Shown here: piece by piece, positions 25,601 to 32,838 of the stretch
Layout: every line of letters starts with the position of its first letter
How positions within the stretch are numbered: position 1 is the first letter of the stretch
From: JBDGRJ01 sp042218115
GTDB taxonomy: Bacteria > Patescibacteriota > Patescibacteriia > Magasanikbacterales > UBA922
NCBI GenBank assembly: GCA_042218115.1
Contig: JBDGRJ010000002.1
Coordinates: forward strand, 8,616-72,615
Length of the DNA: 64,000 nucleotides
Direction of reading: 5' to 3'
Notes under the pieces: generated by a model
The model's database searches: none
The model's input: only the letters and a program-made list of their open reading frames with translations
What the model was told of the DNA's origin: nothing
Made by a program: the position numbers and the translations under genes

Positions 25601-27681
25601 TCCAGATGAATTATACCGTCACGTACACCTTTAGCAATCTCTAGGGAGTTATCTGCAAATACGGAAGGTGGCGGTATGTCTTCATTGCCAAAATGTTCTT
25701 CCATTATGTCATTTTTTTGCTCTAAAAACTCGGCTTCGGACATATCGCCTACAGCAAAATCAGCTATTAGATCATGTATATCTTCTTTTAGTGCCTCTCC
25801 TCTCTCAGAATTTACCTCCATATACTCATCTTCTTGCAGTGCTGCTTCACCAAAATCTTCATCAAACCGCTCCATCAGAGATTTTACAGCTTTTCTATTG
25901 TCTTCTTCGTCCACTATATCTTCCTCTCTACCAGCATAAATATTGTTTTCATCTTCTTTTTGAGTCCTTGACTCCCTAAGCTCCTTATTTTTTTGGTAAT
26001 TTTTACTAATACCTTCTATGAATCCACCGGCACCTGAAAAGAAAGAATTTACTACTCCTTGAGCTTCGCCAGCTCTTTCAGCAGCTCTTTTGAAAGGAAA
26101 GCTTACCGTCTTTTTAATAGTCTCCCAAGTACCTTCTCCTTCCATCTCCTGTTTTCTCTCTTCTTCTACCTCTTTTTGCGCCTCAAACCGAGCTTGTTTT
26201 TCTGCTAGATCAGAAGCATCTATGGCTTTCAGACCTTCATCCATTAACTTTTCCAATCTTTCTCGGCGTCCACCCCCTTCTCCTCCTTCTGTTCCAGTAT
26301 CTGTTGTGCCTGTAGTATCTTCCTCCTCTTCTCTTTGTTTTAAAATGTCGGTTGTCTCACGTAAAATAGCTAAATGTTGAGCCAAAGCATTTTGCTCACG
26401 ATCAGATAAATTCTGTAGGCCGCGATCTTGTATGTCTACGGCTTTCTTTTGGCTTCTATCACGCATCTTTTTAAGATCCTCAGTATCTCTATCTGAATAA
26501 TCAAAGCTTTCCCGCATCTCCTTTACCCTCTCTTCAATCATATCTGCGATCATCTCAGCACTCAGCTCGTCTTCTATTTTTTCACCTTCTTGTTTCTGGT
26601 CCTCGCTTTCCAGGTGAGAAGTGGCTTCTCTAAGGTGGGCAAAATTTTGGGCTAAAGCATTTTTTTCTCGCTCTGATAGTTGATCCAAGCCATCCTCTCT
26701 TATTCTTTTTTGAAATTTTTGAACTTTCTTTTGACTTTTTTCTTTAATTTCTTCCAGTTCCTCCTGGCTCCTCTGTTCATAGTTCAAACCCTGCTGTATC
26801 TCATCAGCTCGAGCCAATACTGCATCCGCAAGATCTTCTGCACTAGCACCTTCACTCTCTTCCGCTTCCTTACCTCTGGAGATTTCCATTATCTCATTAG
26901 TTATTTTATCTAACCGTTTCTCGATCTCTTTTATCCCCATAGTTTCACCTTTGCTGTCTATACGGTCAGCTTCTTCTAACTTATCGAGAAGCTCTTCTTT
27001 TTGGTTTATAAGCTCCTGCAGTCTTGATTGTTCTTTTTCTGATAAATTAGCCGACCACTCCTCTCTGGAAGCACTTATAATTTTATTGGTGACTTTATCT
27101 AATTCTGACTTAATATTATCAATTTCGCTTTGACGGCTAGTATTTTCAAGTTTTTGTTTTAATTCTTCTTTATCCTCGATTAACTCATCCAGATCTTTTT
27201 CTGCCTCTGCCCCAGTTTGCTCCGAAGCAGGTTCGGCTTTGGCTTCTGGTTCTTGATCGCCCCCCTCTTGTAAGTAACCAGAGTTAGCCTCTTTTATATA
27301 ACGTTCAAGTCGGTCTTGATCGAGATTTGAATTTTCAATTTTTTTATCTAGTTCCGACCTAATTTTTTTCAGCTCCTCTTCAACCTTACTAATTTCGTCA
27401 TGCTCATAATCCATACTCTCCAATTCTTCACGTAATTTCAGCTCTTCCTGTTTTAGCTCAGCAATAGGTTGAGCCTGCTCCCTAGCTTCTATCTCCTCTC
27501 GTATATCATTAATTTCTCTCTGTAGCTCTTCTCGTTCGCTCTTGTCCGGTTCGATATCCTCAAGCTCTTCTAGTTCATCTTGTAGATCTTCTATGGCTTG
27601 CTGGTTAGAATCTAGTTCTTTTTTACGAGCCCCGCCCTCTATTGTAGCCTCTGGCGGGCGACCTGAAGTTTCTCTACTCAT
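22642..27681 (-). CDS. Giant acidic coiled-coil protein with glycine-zipper hydrophobic segments
   Basis: A 1679-residue protein without a signal peptide. Residues about 10-480 are almost pure Glu/Lys/Arg-rich coiled coil, with two related segments around the phrases SEREKNALAQNFAHLREATS and SDREQNALAQHLAILRETTD. Gly/Ala-rich hydrophobic stretches follow near residues 734-780 (GLVGLGAGVGVGKYF) and 950-967 (GTFGMIGGAALAETAELG). A beta-rich globular region runs from about 980 to 1340, then a DDDDEGGGGGGG and PPPP linker, and a helical acidic C-terminal domain. The layout (coiled coil, two hydrophobic Gly-zippers, acidic tail) parallels the 2599-residue neighbour. No family is recognised. Whether the hydrophobic stretches span a membrane is unclear. 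Confidence 0.75.
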   Translation of the reverse strand: MSRETSGRPPEATIEGGARKKELDSNQQAIEDLQDELEELEDIEPDKSEREELQREINDIREEIEAREQAQPIAELKQEELKLREELESMDYEHDEISKVEEELKKIRSELDKKIENSNLDQDRLERYIKEANSGYLQEGGDQEPEAKAEPASEQTGAEAEKDLDELIEDKEELKQKLENTSRQSEIDNIKSELDKVTNKIISASREEWSANLSEKEQSRLQELINQKEELLDKLEEADRIDSKGETMGIKEIEKRLDKITNEIMEISRGKEAEESEGASAEDLADAVLARADEIQQGLNYEQRSQEELEEIKEKSQKKVQKFQKRIREDGLDQLSEREKNALAQNFAHLREATSHLESEDQKQEGEKIEDELSAEMIADMIEERVKEMRESFDYSDRDTEDLKKMRDRSQKKAVDIQDRGLQNLSDREQNALAQHLAILRETTDILKQREEEEDTTGTTDTGTEGGEGGGRRERLEKLMDEGLKAIDASDLAEKQARFEAQKEVEEERKQEMEGEGTWETIKKTVSFPFKRAAERAGEAQGVVNSFFSGAGGFIEGISKNYQKNKELRESRTQKEDENNIYAGREEDIVDEEDNRKAVKSLMERFDEDFGEAALQEDEYMEVNSERGEALKEDIHDLIADFAVGDMSEAEFLEQKNDIMEEHFGNEDIPPPSVFADNSLEIAKGVRDGIIHLDQVQQMDVTIGEAASKFKREAEEEYGALDKMVDAVQKSKIAEKVPVNAASVVGATAGAAGFLGQRAAYGASSAVGGLVGLGAGVGVGKYFESSKRLKEQQAYVEEAKARGEETVEEEEFREELEQFSLEMLNAENFVDRFQTEYCKDDSFELRGDLSDEELEQVMEQLAEIENRQKFERDENRNMINYQARETEDIHANLMVLKAEIKQGLKEKHNIAPDTIDQTIEHRYQERFLPAYSEYEQELQEHFDSYRRQKALREATAAGTFGMIGGAALAETAELGWEGSNAVSWTSEPETQGVFDFIAGWEQGENQTVAASVLDSMGDWISGAKDSINYLAPDHSQTMQLSGGELNINLPEGFNIQPSSGSHEAELFTPEGDQVPLDFNHKTGALTQKTINRLGSEGIVPQGGMSENVQSIMGGWEMSEVPAADKMDQLSDKMSDVYQLDQSDKIWLGNETPDTYDFNELRSYWGGVSESGFDGQGNIEFKIDMEEFATNAQGEQIAGSQTDFPSDIIGKPNEALSEGRMFLEIRPEEASGAERFQIPFDADGSVEIPKSHPAYDMCFEEGPGGEAVLKADLMEIVEHGSDQAQGDKALIYSSVQGQGTPDSAVSAEMAAETVNSYMNEVTLTEPTAEDGPNVFPAFDIYPHSGEKVGAGIEPERRQREETDDDDEGGGGGGGTTTDGPGPTPPPPTGQEDKLPIKRPTSALTKVEGSPESLPVPKEVMMQAEESEETAVEIYEDQLENSEEFQEAWQYVKEELNLEEDARISDFTLSELEQMKETWLFNNHPDTMEAGADVDIGEFNENFRTVIAVKEEMMEMETVEDIEQERGDRFEELEDILVINEDGEFKEELDEIYDVEMPERGEFGDRFGDMINRSEEWNGNIDSLQTEFAYLQALDMREDSSDGELQEGLEFVLEGGGALAGVKEKIESEVNAISELEDQEQIEQRIEDLKELNKVAAELVLMKERLQQTQEEELEQLRESV

Positions 27682-27701
27682 GTTATCTTTATTATTTTTG
27701 T

Positions 27702-28043
27702 TTACTGCCTAGAAAGATACATATTCCTAACCTGAAGAATGGCATTACTAAGGATATTATCCACACCATCTACATTTGCTTGAATAAACTCTCTAATCTC
27801 AGCTGGGTCCGGGTCTTGATCCAACAATTCATCAAACTGGTCTGTTAACCCCTCTTCAGACATGTATTTGACTACTTTATTGTTAAAAAGATCGTTTATT
27901 TCCCCCTCTATGTCATCAATCATCTGTTCTCTAACTTCATCATTTCTAACTTCTAGATCTCTTTCTTCAAAAATACGCTCCGCTGCCTCTCTAGTAGTGA
28001 ATTGTGGGGGCTGTTGTGTTTCTGGGGCTGAGTTTTCAGGCAT
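27702..28043 (-). CDS. Small helical protein, paralogue of the 102-residue protein
   Basis: A 113-residue protein with a Pro/Gln-rich start (ENSAPETQQPPQF) and then four or so amphipathic helices. EMINDLFNNKVVKYMSE-like sequence (here EINDLFNNKVVKYMSEEG) aligns by eye with ERLFNKVIDKFSEKQ of the protein at 22299-22607, followed in both by a short acidic loop and a final helix. It sits 20 bases upstream of the 1679-residue giant gene. The order small-giant-small-giant across 14 kb argues for a duplicated functional unit. Its role is unknown. Confidence 0.7.
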   Translation of the reverse strand: MPENSAPETQQPPQFTTREAAERIFEERDLEVRNDEVREQMIDDIEGEINDLFNNKVVKYMSEEGLTDQFDELLDQDPDPAEIREFIQANVDGVDNILSNAILQVRNMYLSRQ

Positions 28044-28094
28044 AATTTTATATTAATTTTTAAACTTAAACCTTGAGGAAATTATATCAAAATT

Positions 28095-28721
28095 TCAGCC
28101 AAACCAAAAATGATGCTCCTGCTTTTTCTTATACCACAAATACCCAAAACTTACAACAATACCTACAAAAAACCCGGCAATCGTGTTTATAATCAAATTC
28201 GGCTTAGTCGGGTACTCGGAGACCAACGGTGGGTTTACTACTTTCAGGTTCACTTTCTGACCGATGTAGTTGCTAGTTTGATTCAAAAGCACCTCGAGTA
28301 CTTCTTTGTTCATCTTTTTTGCTTGCTTTGGCTCTACATGGTAAGTGCTTACGGTAAGCATACCGGTGCCGTAGTTTAGGCTGGCATCTACCGACTCCCG
28401 CCATAGCTTACGCCGCTCTCGCTCGGATAGACCAGAAAACTGCTTGGACAGCTTTGAATCATCCAAATTAGAGGTCACCTTGGCAAAAAAATCATTGGTC
28501 TCTACGATATTGGCCAGATTTTCACCGATCTTCTTAGCTGAGCGCATAGCGGTGTAAGCATCCAGTCCCTTCTCGCCTTTGGTTATTACTATCACTTGAG
28601 AATCTGCTTGATATCTGAGAGGAAACAAAAGCGAGACTAATAAAAATAATACAGCCGCTACCAGCCCGGTAAGTAATATTGAATTAAATCCCTCTTTGAG
28701 AATCTGCAGTGGGTTATTCAT
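28095..28721 (-). CDS. Wzz-like polysaccharide chain-length determinant
   Basis: A 208-residue protein with the two-helix topology of Wzz/CapA-type co-polymerases. There is a transmembrane segment near residues 15-35 (LVAAVLFLLVSLLF), an extracytoplasmic domain beginning LRYQADSQVIVITKGEKGLD, a Pro-containing return (VNPPLVSEYPTKPN) and a second helix near 180-200, ending with a short basic cytoplasmic tail and no kinase domain. Such proteins set glycan chain length together with a Wzy-type polymerase, for example the one at 8595-9998. The gene is followed upstream by a degenerate HtrA-like gene separated by five bases. Confidence 0.8.
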   Translation of the reverse strand: MNNPLQILKEGFNSILLTGLVAAVLFLLVSLLFPLRYQADSQVIVITKGEKGLDAYTAMRSAKKIGENLANIVETNDFFAKVTSNLDDSKLSKQFSGLSERERRKLWRESVDASLNYGTGMLTVSTYHVEPKQAKKMNKEVLEVLLNQTSNYIGQKVNLKVVNPPLVSEYPTKPNLIINTIAGFFVGIVVSFGYLWYKKKQEHHFWFG

Positions 28722-28726
28722 AAAAT

Positions 28727-29764
28727 TTAATTAGTTATTTTTATTTGTTTGGTGCCTTCTTGGGATATAACCTTCAGGTTTATCGGCAAGCTCGATCCTA
28801 TGATCTGTCTAGCTAGGTCTTTTGTCTTTATTGGTTTGCCGTTTATCTCTATTATTATGTCCCCACGTTTGAGCTGATCTGATTTTGTCTGGGTGATATA
28901 AAACCCGGTCTTGGTTTCAGTTCTGTTGTCCTCTCGGCTAAATCTATTTATTATTATACCTTGAGTATCGGGAAAATCATAACTCAGCTCCTCTCCACCC
29001 AGCACATCATCCATATGGGCAGATACATACCAAGAGGGTACGACCCGACCATTTTCTCCTAAAAATCCTACTAACTCCCCGGAGCTGTTTACGACCACGG
29101 AAGCATCTTTTTTATCTACAGGTAGCTTAAAGCTATAAATAGGCTCTTTTAGATTATAGACCTCTCGGGAGCCCGTTTTTTGTTTTTCATCTAAGACAAA
29201 CCTCTTCCAGTCAGCTACAGTCCAAAGAGCATCGGCAGGATCGAGATCATCCCAGTCTGCAATACCGCTAACTCTGAAGTTATCCCCGCCAAGATACAAA
29301 TACAGCATACCACTTTGGGGATCATAGAGCGATTTCTCAATCTCATGCACCACACCTCGATGATCCACCGCCTCCCAGCTTCTATAGCTGCCGGACCTAT
29401 AGTCTGGTCTGTACGCCACTATCCAGCCGTCCGAGCTCAGCACTACACCTTGAGCTAAAACCTCATCTCTGTAATATTTACCTTCTATCTTGTTTCTTGT
29501 GTCATAAATATCGACGGTTCTCTGTTCTACCTGCTCTTTGGTCAAGGAGTCTATTTGTTCTTCCTTCTCAGTTCTATCACTCTCAATAGCANNNNNNNNN
29601 NGATTGGTAGTAGTATTTATCAGATCAGGGCTGAGCCAAGCTATGGTTGAAAGTGCTGCAGCCACCCCGGACAACCCAGCTAATATTACCACCAAAAAAA
29701 GCCACCCTACTCTGGAGGTCTTATCTGACTCTTTTTTATCCGGCAGATGCGGAGCTGTGCTCAT
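28727..29764 (-). CDS. Membrane-anchored HtrA-like protein lacking the catalytic triad, with PDZ domain
   Basis: A 345-residue protein (with a four-codon run of unknown residues from the N gap). A transmembrane helix at about residues 20-45 leads to an extracytoplasmic trypsin-fold-like domain and a C-terminal PDZ domain (YITQTKSDQLKRGDIIIEIN, then IIGSSLPINLKV). In active HtrA the His lies in a T-N-x-H-V-V motif and the Ser in G-N-S-G-G-P. Here the corresponding places read SSDGWIVAYRPDYRSGSY and DASVVVNSSGELVGF, so neither catalytic residue is present. It is probably a binding or scaffold protein. It neighbours a Wzz-like protein and two membrane proteins in the same direction. Confidence 0.7.
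   Translation of the reverse strand: MSTAPHLPDKKESDKTSRVGWLFLVVILAGLSGVAAALSTIAWLSPDLINTTTNXXXXAIESDRTEKEEQIDSLTKEQVEQRTVDIYDTRNKIEGKYYRDEVLAQGVVLSSDGWIVAYRPDYRSGSYRSWEAVDHRGVVHEIEKSLYDPQSGMLYLYLGGDNFRVSGIADWDDLDPADALWTVADWKRFVLDEKQKTGSREVYNLKEPIYSFKLPVDKKDASVVVNSSGELVGFLGENGRVVPSWYVSAHMDDVLGGEELSYDFPDTQGIIINRFSREDNRTETKTGFYITQTKSDQLKRGDIIIEINGKPIKTKDLARQIIGSSLPINLKVISQEGTKQIKITN
29592..29601. other. Ten-N scaffold gap
   Basis: Ten N bases interrupt the HtrA-like gene in its N-terminal linker. A run of exactly ten usually marks a join made by a scaffolder, so the true missing length is unknown. The reading frame is open across the gap as given. Confidence 0.95.
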
Positions 29765-29773
29765 AAATTTAGA

Positions 29774-30556
29774 TTAAATCCATCTGACAAAATACATGAA
29801 TATAGAAAATAAGACGACATTACCAGCTAGAAAAAACCTTTGCTTCGACCAGATAATGCCTTTTTTCGATATATGAAATCTGATCAACAACTGCAATATA
29901 TACCAAATCCAGGTAATAATCAAGCCCAAAACCAAATAACCAAAGGGTAAAAACTGGGCCGACCACATCAGCTCGAAGATTATTATAGCAACCAAAATTA
30001 ACCAGATCAGAAAAGAACGGGGCTGCTTGTCATAATACAGCTGCCAGATTACTAGACTGGATACTACGAAGATAACACTTCCGATAATTGATAAACCCCA
30101 AAAAGGTATCAAATTACTAAAAAACAAATCCAAGCCAAATAATGTGGTAAGCAGCAGATAAGAATCAAACACTATCAACATCATAAACATGCGCCTCCAC
30201 GGCTTATACTCTGCTATCTTGCTTAAATTCAACTTAACGGAAGCTGTAAAAACTCCACCTATGCACACAGCCGCCAATATGGCTAGCAAAATTCTTACAC
30301 TCTGCCACTCGACCAGCAAATACACACCGGCAAAACCAAATACTGAATAAGATAGAGTAATCAAATATCGCTTCAGATCTGTAATATCTTCACTTTCTCG
30401 GTAGCGCCGATAAAACAACCCCAGCAAGACCCCAAGCCAACCGATCCCAACAAGTGAGAGGGCATAATAATTTGGAAAGGATGATAACAGATAAAAACCG
30501 GCTAAACTAGCAGCTCCAGATAAAAAACCATCCCAATACTTTATGAACACCATCAT
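29774..30556 (-). CDS. Polytopic membrane protein of unknown function
   Basis: A 260-residue protein with about eight transmembrane helices and short basic loops (for example RRYRESEDITDLKRY and KLNLSKIAEYKPWRR). It starts with MMVFIKYWDGFLSG and ends in a short aromatic tail. I see no enzymatic motif. It lies nine bases upstream of the HtrA-like gene and one base downstream of the single-span protein at 30558-31016, so the four genes 28095-31016 are probably one operon. The closeness to a Wzz-like protein suggests a role in envelope or glycan export, but this is speculative. Confidence 0.7.
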   Translation of the reverse strand: MMVFIKYWDGFLSGAASLAGFYLLSSFPNYYALSLVGIGWLGVLLGLFYRRYRESEDITDLKRYLITLSYSVFGFAGVYLLVEWQSVRILLAILAAVCIGGVFTASVKLNLSKIAEYKPWRRMFMMLIVFDSYLLLTTLFGLDLFFSNLIPFWGLSIIGSVIFVVSSLVIWQLYYDKQPRSFLIWLILVAIIIFELMWSAQFLPFGYLVLGLIITWIWYILQLLIRFHISKKGIIWSKQRFFLAGNVVLFSIFMYFVRWI

Positions 30557-30557
30557 C

Positions 30558-31016
30558 TTATTTTTGTTCTGAAATTCCCTCCATTAACTTATAGAGTCTT
30601 GTGGCTGCCTCTTCTTTGTCCCCCAAAGAAGCTTTGGTCTTGCGAAATTTAATAGCCGCTTGTAGGTGGCTGTCTAAAAACTGTTTGGGCACCTTGGCCT
30701 CAAACAAAAACTGAGTAACTTTATTTATCTGCTCGTCTTTTGAGTAGTCTTTTTGTTTCAGATTCTTCTTCAGAGAATCAAGCTGAGATAGATACTTTTT
30801 CCTGATCTGTTTATTTTGCGGTTTATCTTGCTGCTCTGCTATATTCTGCTCGCTGTTGAGTTTAATTTTATTATTATCTTGCTTTGCTCTACTAGAGTCG
30901 GAAGAGCCCGAAAACAAGGATAAAAGAAACACACCGGCAGTTACCACAGCCGCTATTACCAACAACACAGCCAGCAATACCGGTATGACAGAGTTATCTT
31001 CTTGGTTTGAAAACAT
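30558..31016 (-). CDS. Single-span membrane protein with charged helical domain
   Basis: A 152-residue protein. Residues about 12-34 form a transmembrane helix (VIPVLLAVLLVIAAVVTAGV). A Ser/Asn-rich linker follows, and then a basic helical domain (LSQLDSLKKNLKQKDYSKDE-like) with a terminal helix RLYKLMEGISEQK. There is no lipobox. It is first in the operon that runs toward the Wzz-like gene. Its leader carries a large two-tier hairpin (31059-31117). No family is recognised. Confidence 0.65.
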   Translation of the reverse strand: MFSNQEDNSVIPVLLAVLLVIAAVVTAGVFLLSLFSGSSDSSRAKQDNNKIKLNSEQNIAEQQDKPQNKQIRKKYLSQLDSLKKNLKQKDYSKDEQINKVTQFLFEAKVPKQFLDSHLQAAIKFRKTKASLGDKEEAATRLYKLMEGISEQK

Positions 31017-31058
31017 TTTGTTTTTTATTTAATCTGCTCAAAAAACATTTAAGATGCA

Positions 31059-31117
31059 GAAACCATGCTGACTCGAAGTCTTGAGCTTAGCTCACCAACG
31101 AGAGTCAGGATGGTTTC
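31059..31117. repeat. Two-tier hairpin in the divergent smpB spacer
   Basis: GAAACCAT and CTGACTC pair with GAGTCAG and ATGGTTTC (15 pairs with one mismatch step), enclosing a smaller TGAGC..GCTCA hairpin. Read on the minus strand, the core TGGTGAG..AAGCTCAAG also occurs in the hairpin after the tmRNA at 32186-32243. Confidence 0.75.
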
Positions 31118-31152
31118 GAATCCGAGTGTGTTTTTAGAGTCCCATCGAACAG

Positions 31153-31181
31153 TTGAAAGTCTGTCAATAATAGTATACAAT
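31153..31181 (+). promoter_or_regulatory. Putative smpB promoter
   Basis: TTGAAA is followed after 17 bases by TACAAT, 25 bases before the GTG start of smpB. Confidence 0.6.
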
Positions 31182-31206
31182 ATTTGCGCTTATTAACAAA
31201 TATATT

Positions 31207-31680
31207 GTGGCAAAAGATAAAGTCTACGCACAAAACAAACAAGCCAGACACAGATATGAAATCTGGGAAACTTATGAAGCGGGTATTGACCTAAAAGGAC
31301 ATGAAGTCAAAGCAATAAGAGCAGGCAATGCCAGCCTAAAAGGTGCCTTCATAACTTTTACCGAAAACGAGGCCTTTATTACCAACATGCACATAGGTCA
31401 ATACAAATATAGTCGGGATATTATAGAATACAACCCCGAGCGAAAACGGAGGATTCTGTTAAAAAGAAGCCAGATTGACTACCTAAAGGGAAAAACTTCC
31501 CAACCGGGCTTGACAGCAGTACCACTTTCATTATATAATACTGGCCGACATATTAAAGTTGAAGTAGGTTTAGCCAAAGGAAAAACAGAACACGGAAAAA
31601 GAAAAGAAAAGAAAAAGAAAGATGAAAAACGAAGAGCAGAAAGAGCAAAAAAGCAACGAAGTACCAGGTATAATACTTAA
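31207..31680 (+). CDS. smpB: SsrA-binding protein SmpB
   Basis: A 157-residue SmpB, the protein partner that delivers tmRNA to stalled ribosomes. It starts at GTG (31207) and contains the conserved RHRYEIWETYEAGIDLKGHE and EVKAIRAGNASLKGAF blocks, the central HIGQYKYS and YNPERKRRILLKRSQID blocks that bind the tmRNA elbow, and a basic Lys/Arg-rich C-terminal tail that inserts into the mRNA channel. Length is normal. No Shine-Dalgarno is seen before the GTG. The tmRNA gene follows 115 bases downstream on the same strand, a common and functionally sensible pairing. Confidence 0.97.
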   Translation: MAKDKVYAQNKQARHRYEIWETYEAGIDLKGHEVKAIRAGNASLKGAFITFTENEAFITNMHIGQYKYSRDIIEYNPERKRRILLKRSQIDYLKGKTSQPGLTAVPLSLYNTGRHIKVEVGLAKGKTEHGKRKEKKKKDEKRRAERAKKQRSTRYNT

Positions 31681-31705
31681 GGTGTTGTTTAAAAACCAAA
31701 ATAAT

Positions 31706-31792
31706 TTTCAGCTCCCTCTTTCATACGGATTTCGAATCTCCGATTCGACCTCGGAGCGAAGCGAGAATTAGTATGAAAGACGGGTGCTGAAA
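31706..31792 (+). repeat. Long nested hairpin abutting the tmRNA 5' end
   Basis: An interrupted stem (TTTCAGC, CCC, CTTTCATAC with their complements, 19 pairs) encloses CGAATC-TCC-GATTCG and a further CTCG..CGAG hairpin. It ends three bases before the first base of the tmRNA, in a position suited to a precursor processing signal. Confidence 0.7.
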
Positions 31793-31795
31793 CAC

Positions 31796-32176
31796 GGGGA
31801 TGACCGGCTTCGATAGACGGAGCTGTCTGTATATGCATGCCGAGGTTCCAACCTCGTAAAAAGGATCAATTAAGTGCAGATAATGTACTTGCAAAAGCAG
31901 AGAAAGAGTTGAACAAAGCTCTTTCTCCTGCTCCAGCTGTCGCGTAAGCGCAACAGCTCATCGCACCCGTGATGCTCGATAGCGGACCTGCGGTGCCATA
32001 ATATCGAGCTTAGGTCTGCTGGTTGTGCTAGCCAGTAGTCTGAAATCCCCAAATAGCACTCTACTGCAATAGTTTTTAGCTGCTTTCAGACTATTGCAGA
32101 ACATATAAAAGCAGCTAAGCATGTAGACTATAGAGATATCTCCGTCTACACCCGGGTTCAATTCCCGGCATCTCCA
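31796..32176 (+). ncRNA. ssrA: Transfer-messenger RNA (tmRNA)
   Basis: The 5' GGGGATGACCGGCTTCGATAG and the 3' GGGTTCAATTCCCGG arm followed by CATCTCC form the tRNA-like half. GGGGATG pairs with CATCTCC over seven pairs including one G-U, with discriminator A at 32176. CCA is not encoded. After the first pseudoknot stem (GAGGTT/AACCTC) comes TTAAGT and the likely resume codon GCA (31876). The tag reads ADNVLAKAEKELNKALSPAP and then AVA before TAA (31945-31947), about 23 residues and so longer than the usual 8-15. The terminal AVA resembles the small hydrophobic protease-recognition ending of other tags. Several G-C paired stems downstream fit pseudoknots 2-4. It lies just after smpB. Confidence 0.95.
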
Positions 32177-32185
32177 CTGGAGTTC

Positions 32186-32256
32186 GGTACCCTCTGATGA
32201 CTCGCTGGTGAGTCAAGCTCAAGGCGAGTAATCAGAGGGTACCTGCACTCTTTTTT
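32186..32256 (+). terminator. Strong hairpin and T-run after tmRNA
   Basis: GGTACCCTCTGAT.ACTCGC pairs with GCGAGT.ATCAGAGGGTACC (about 19 pairs), followed after seven bases by TTTTTT. It begins ten bases after the tmRNA 3' end and separates it from infC. Confidence 0.8.
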
Positions 32257-32275
32257 ATTCATTTAATTTTAATTT

Positions 32276-32833
32276 GTGCGTGTTAAACCTGCTAAGACGC
32301 CCGATGATGACGACTCCCTAATCCCGGACTATAATGTCAACAGCGATATAAAAGCTAATAAGGTCCGAGTCCTGGATGAAGACGAAGAACACTTAGGAGT
32401 AATGCCTACAAAGGAGGCCTTAAAAAAAGCTAAAAAAGAAGATCTAGATTTAGTAGAGATTAACCCAAAGGCCGATCCGCCTGTAGCTAGAATAGTAAAT
32501 TACTCCAGCTTCAAATATGAAAAAGAAAAGGAGATAAAAAAGCAACAAGCAAAATCCAGAGATTCAAAAGTGAAAGGAGTTCGTCTGTCTATGAATATAG
32601 GAGAACACGACAAGAAGACGAAAAGAAAACAAGCTGAAAAGTTTTTAAAGCGAGGAGACAAGGTGAAGATAGAGTTGTATCTCAAAGGACGGGAACATGC
32701 GCACAAAGACAGAGCAAAAGAAGTAATAGAAGACTTTATTGATCAGATCGAAGAAGAGATAGCTATCAAGTACGAAAAAGAGATCGAAGTAAAAAAACAT
32801 AAACTAACTACAACAATCGTTAAAGATAACTAA
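32276..32833 (+). CDS. infC: Translation initiation factor IF-3
   Basis: A 185-residue IF-3, which binds the 30S subunit and checks start-codon pairing. The start is GTG at 32276, not ATG; infC in many bacteria uses a rare start codon for autoregulation, so this may be meaningful. The N-terminal domain has IPDYNVNSDIKANKVRVLDE and LDLVEINPKADPPVARIVNY. The C-terminal domain has KVKGVRLSMNIGEHDKKTK and VKIELYLKGREHAHKDRA. It heads the conserved infC-rpmI-rplT operon. No Shine-Dalgarno is visible before the start, in line with most genes here. Confidence 0.97.
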   Translation: MRVKPAKTPDDDDSLIPDYNVNSDIKANKVRVLDEDEEHLGVMPTKEALKKAKKEDLDLVEINPKADPPVARIVNYSSFKYEKEKEIKKQQAKSRDSKVKGVRLSMNIGEHDKKTKRKQAEKFLKRGDKVKIELYLKGREHAHKDRAKEVIEDFIDQIEEEIAIKYEKEIEVKKHKLTTTIVKDN

Positions 32834-32838
32834 ATATT

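Noticed and set aside
31059..31130. tRNA-like sequence (GGTTTCGAATCC resembling a T arm)
   Set aside because: It has no acceptor, D or anticodon stems at the proper distances; the region folds as a two-tier hairpin.
31870..32161. Small minus-strand ORFs overlapping the tmRNA
   Set aside because: They lie wholly inside a clear tmRNA and have no coding character.
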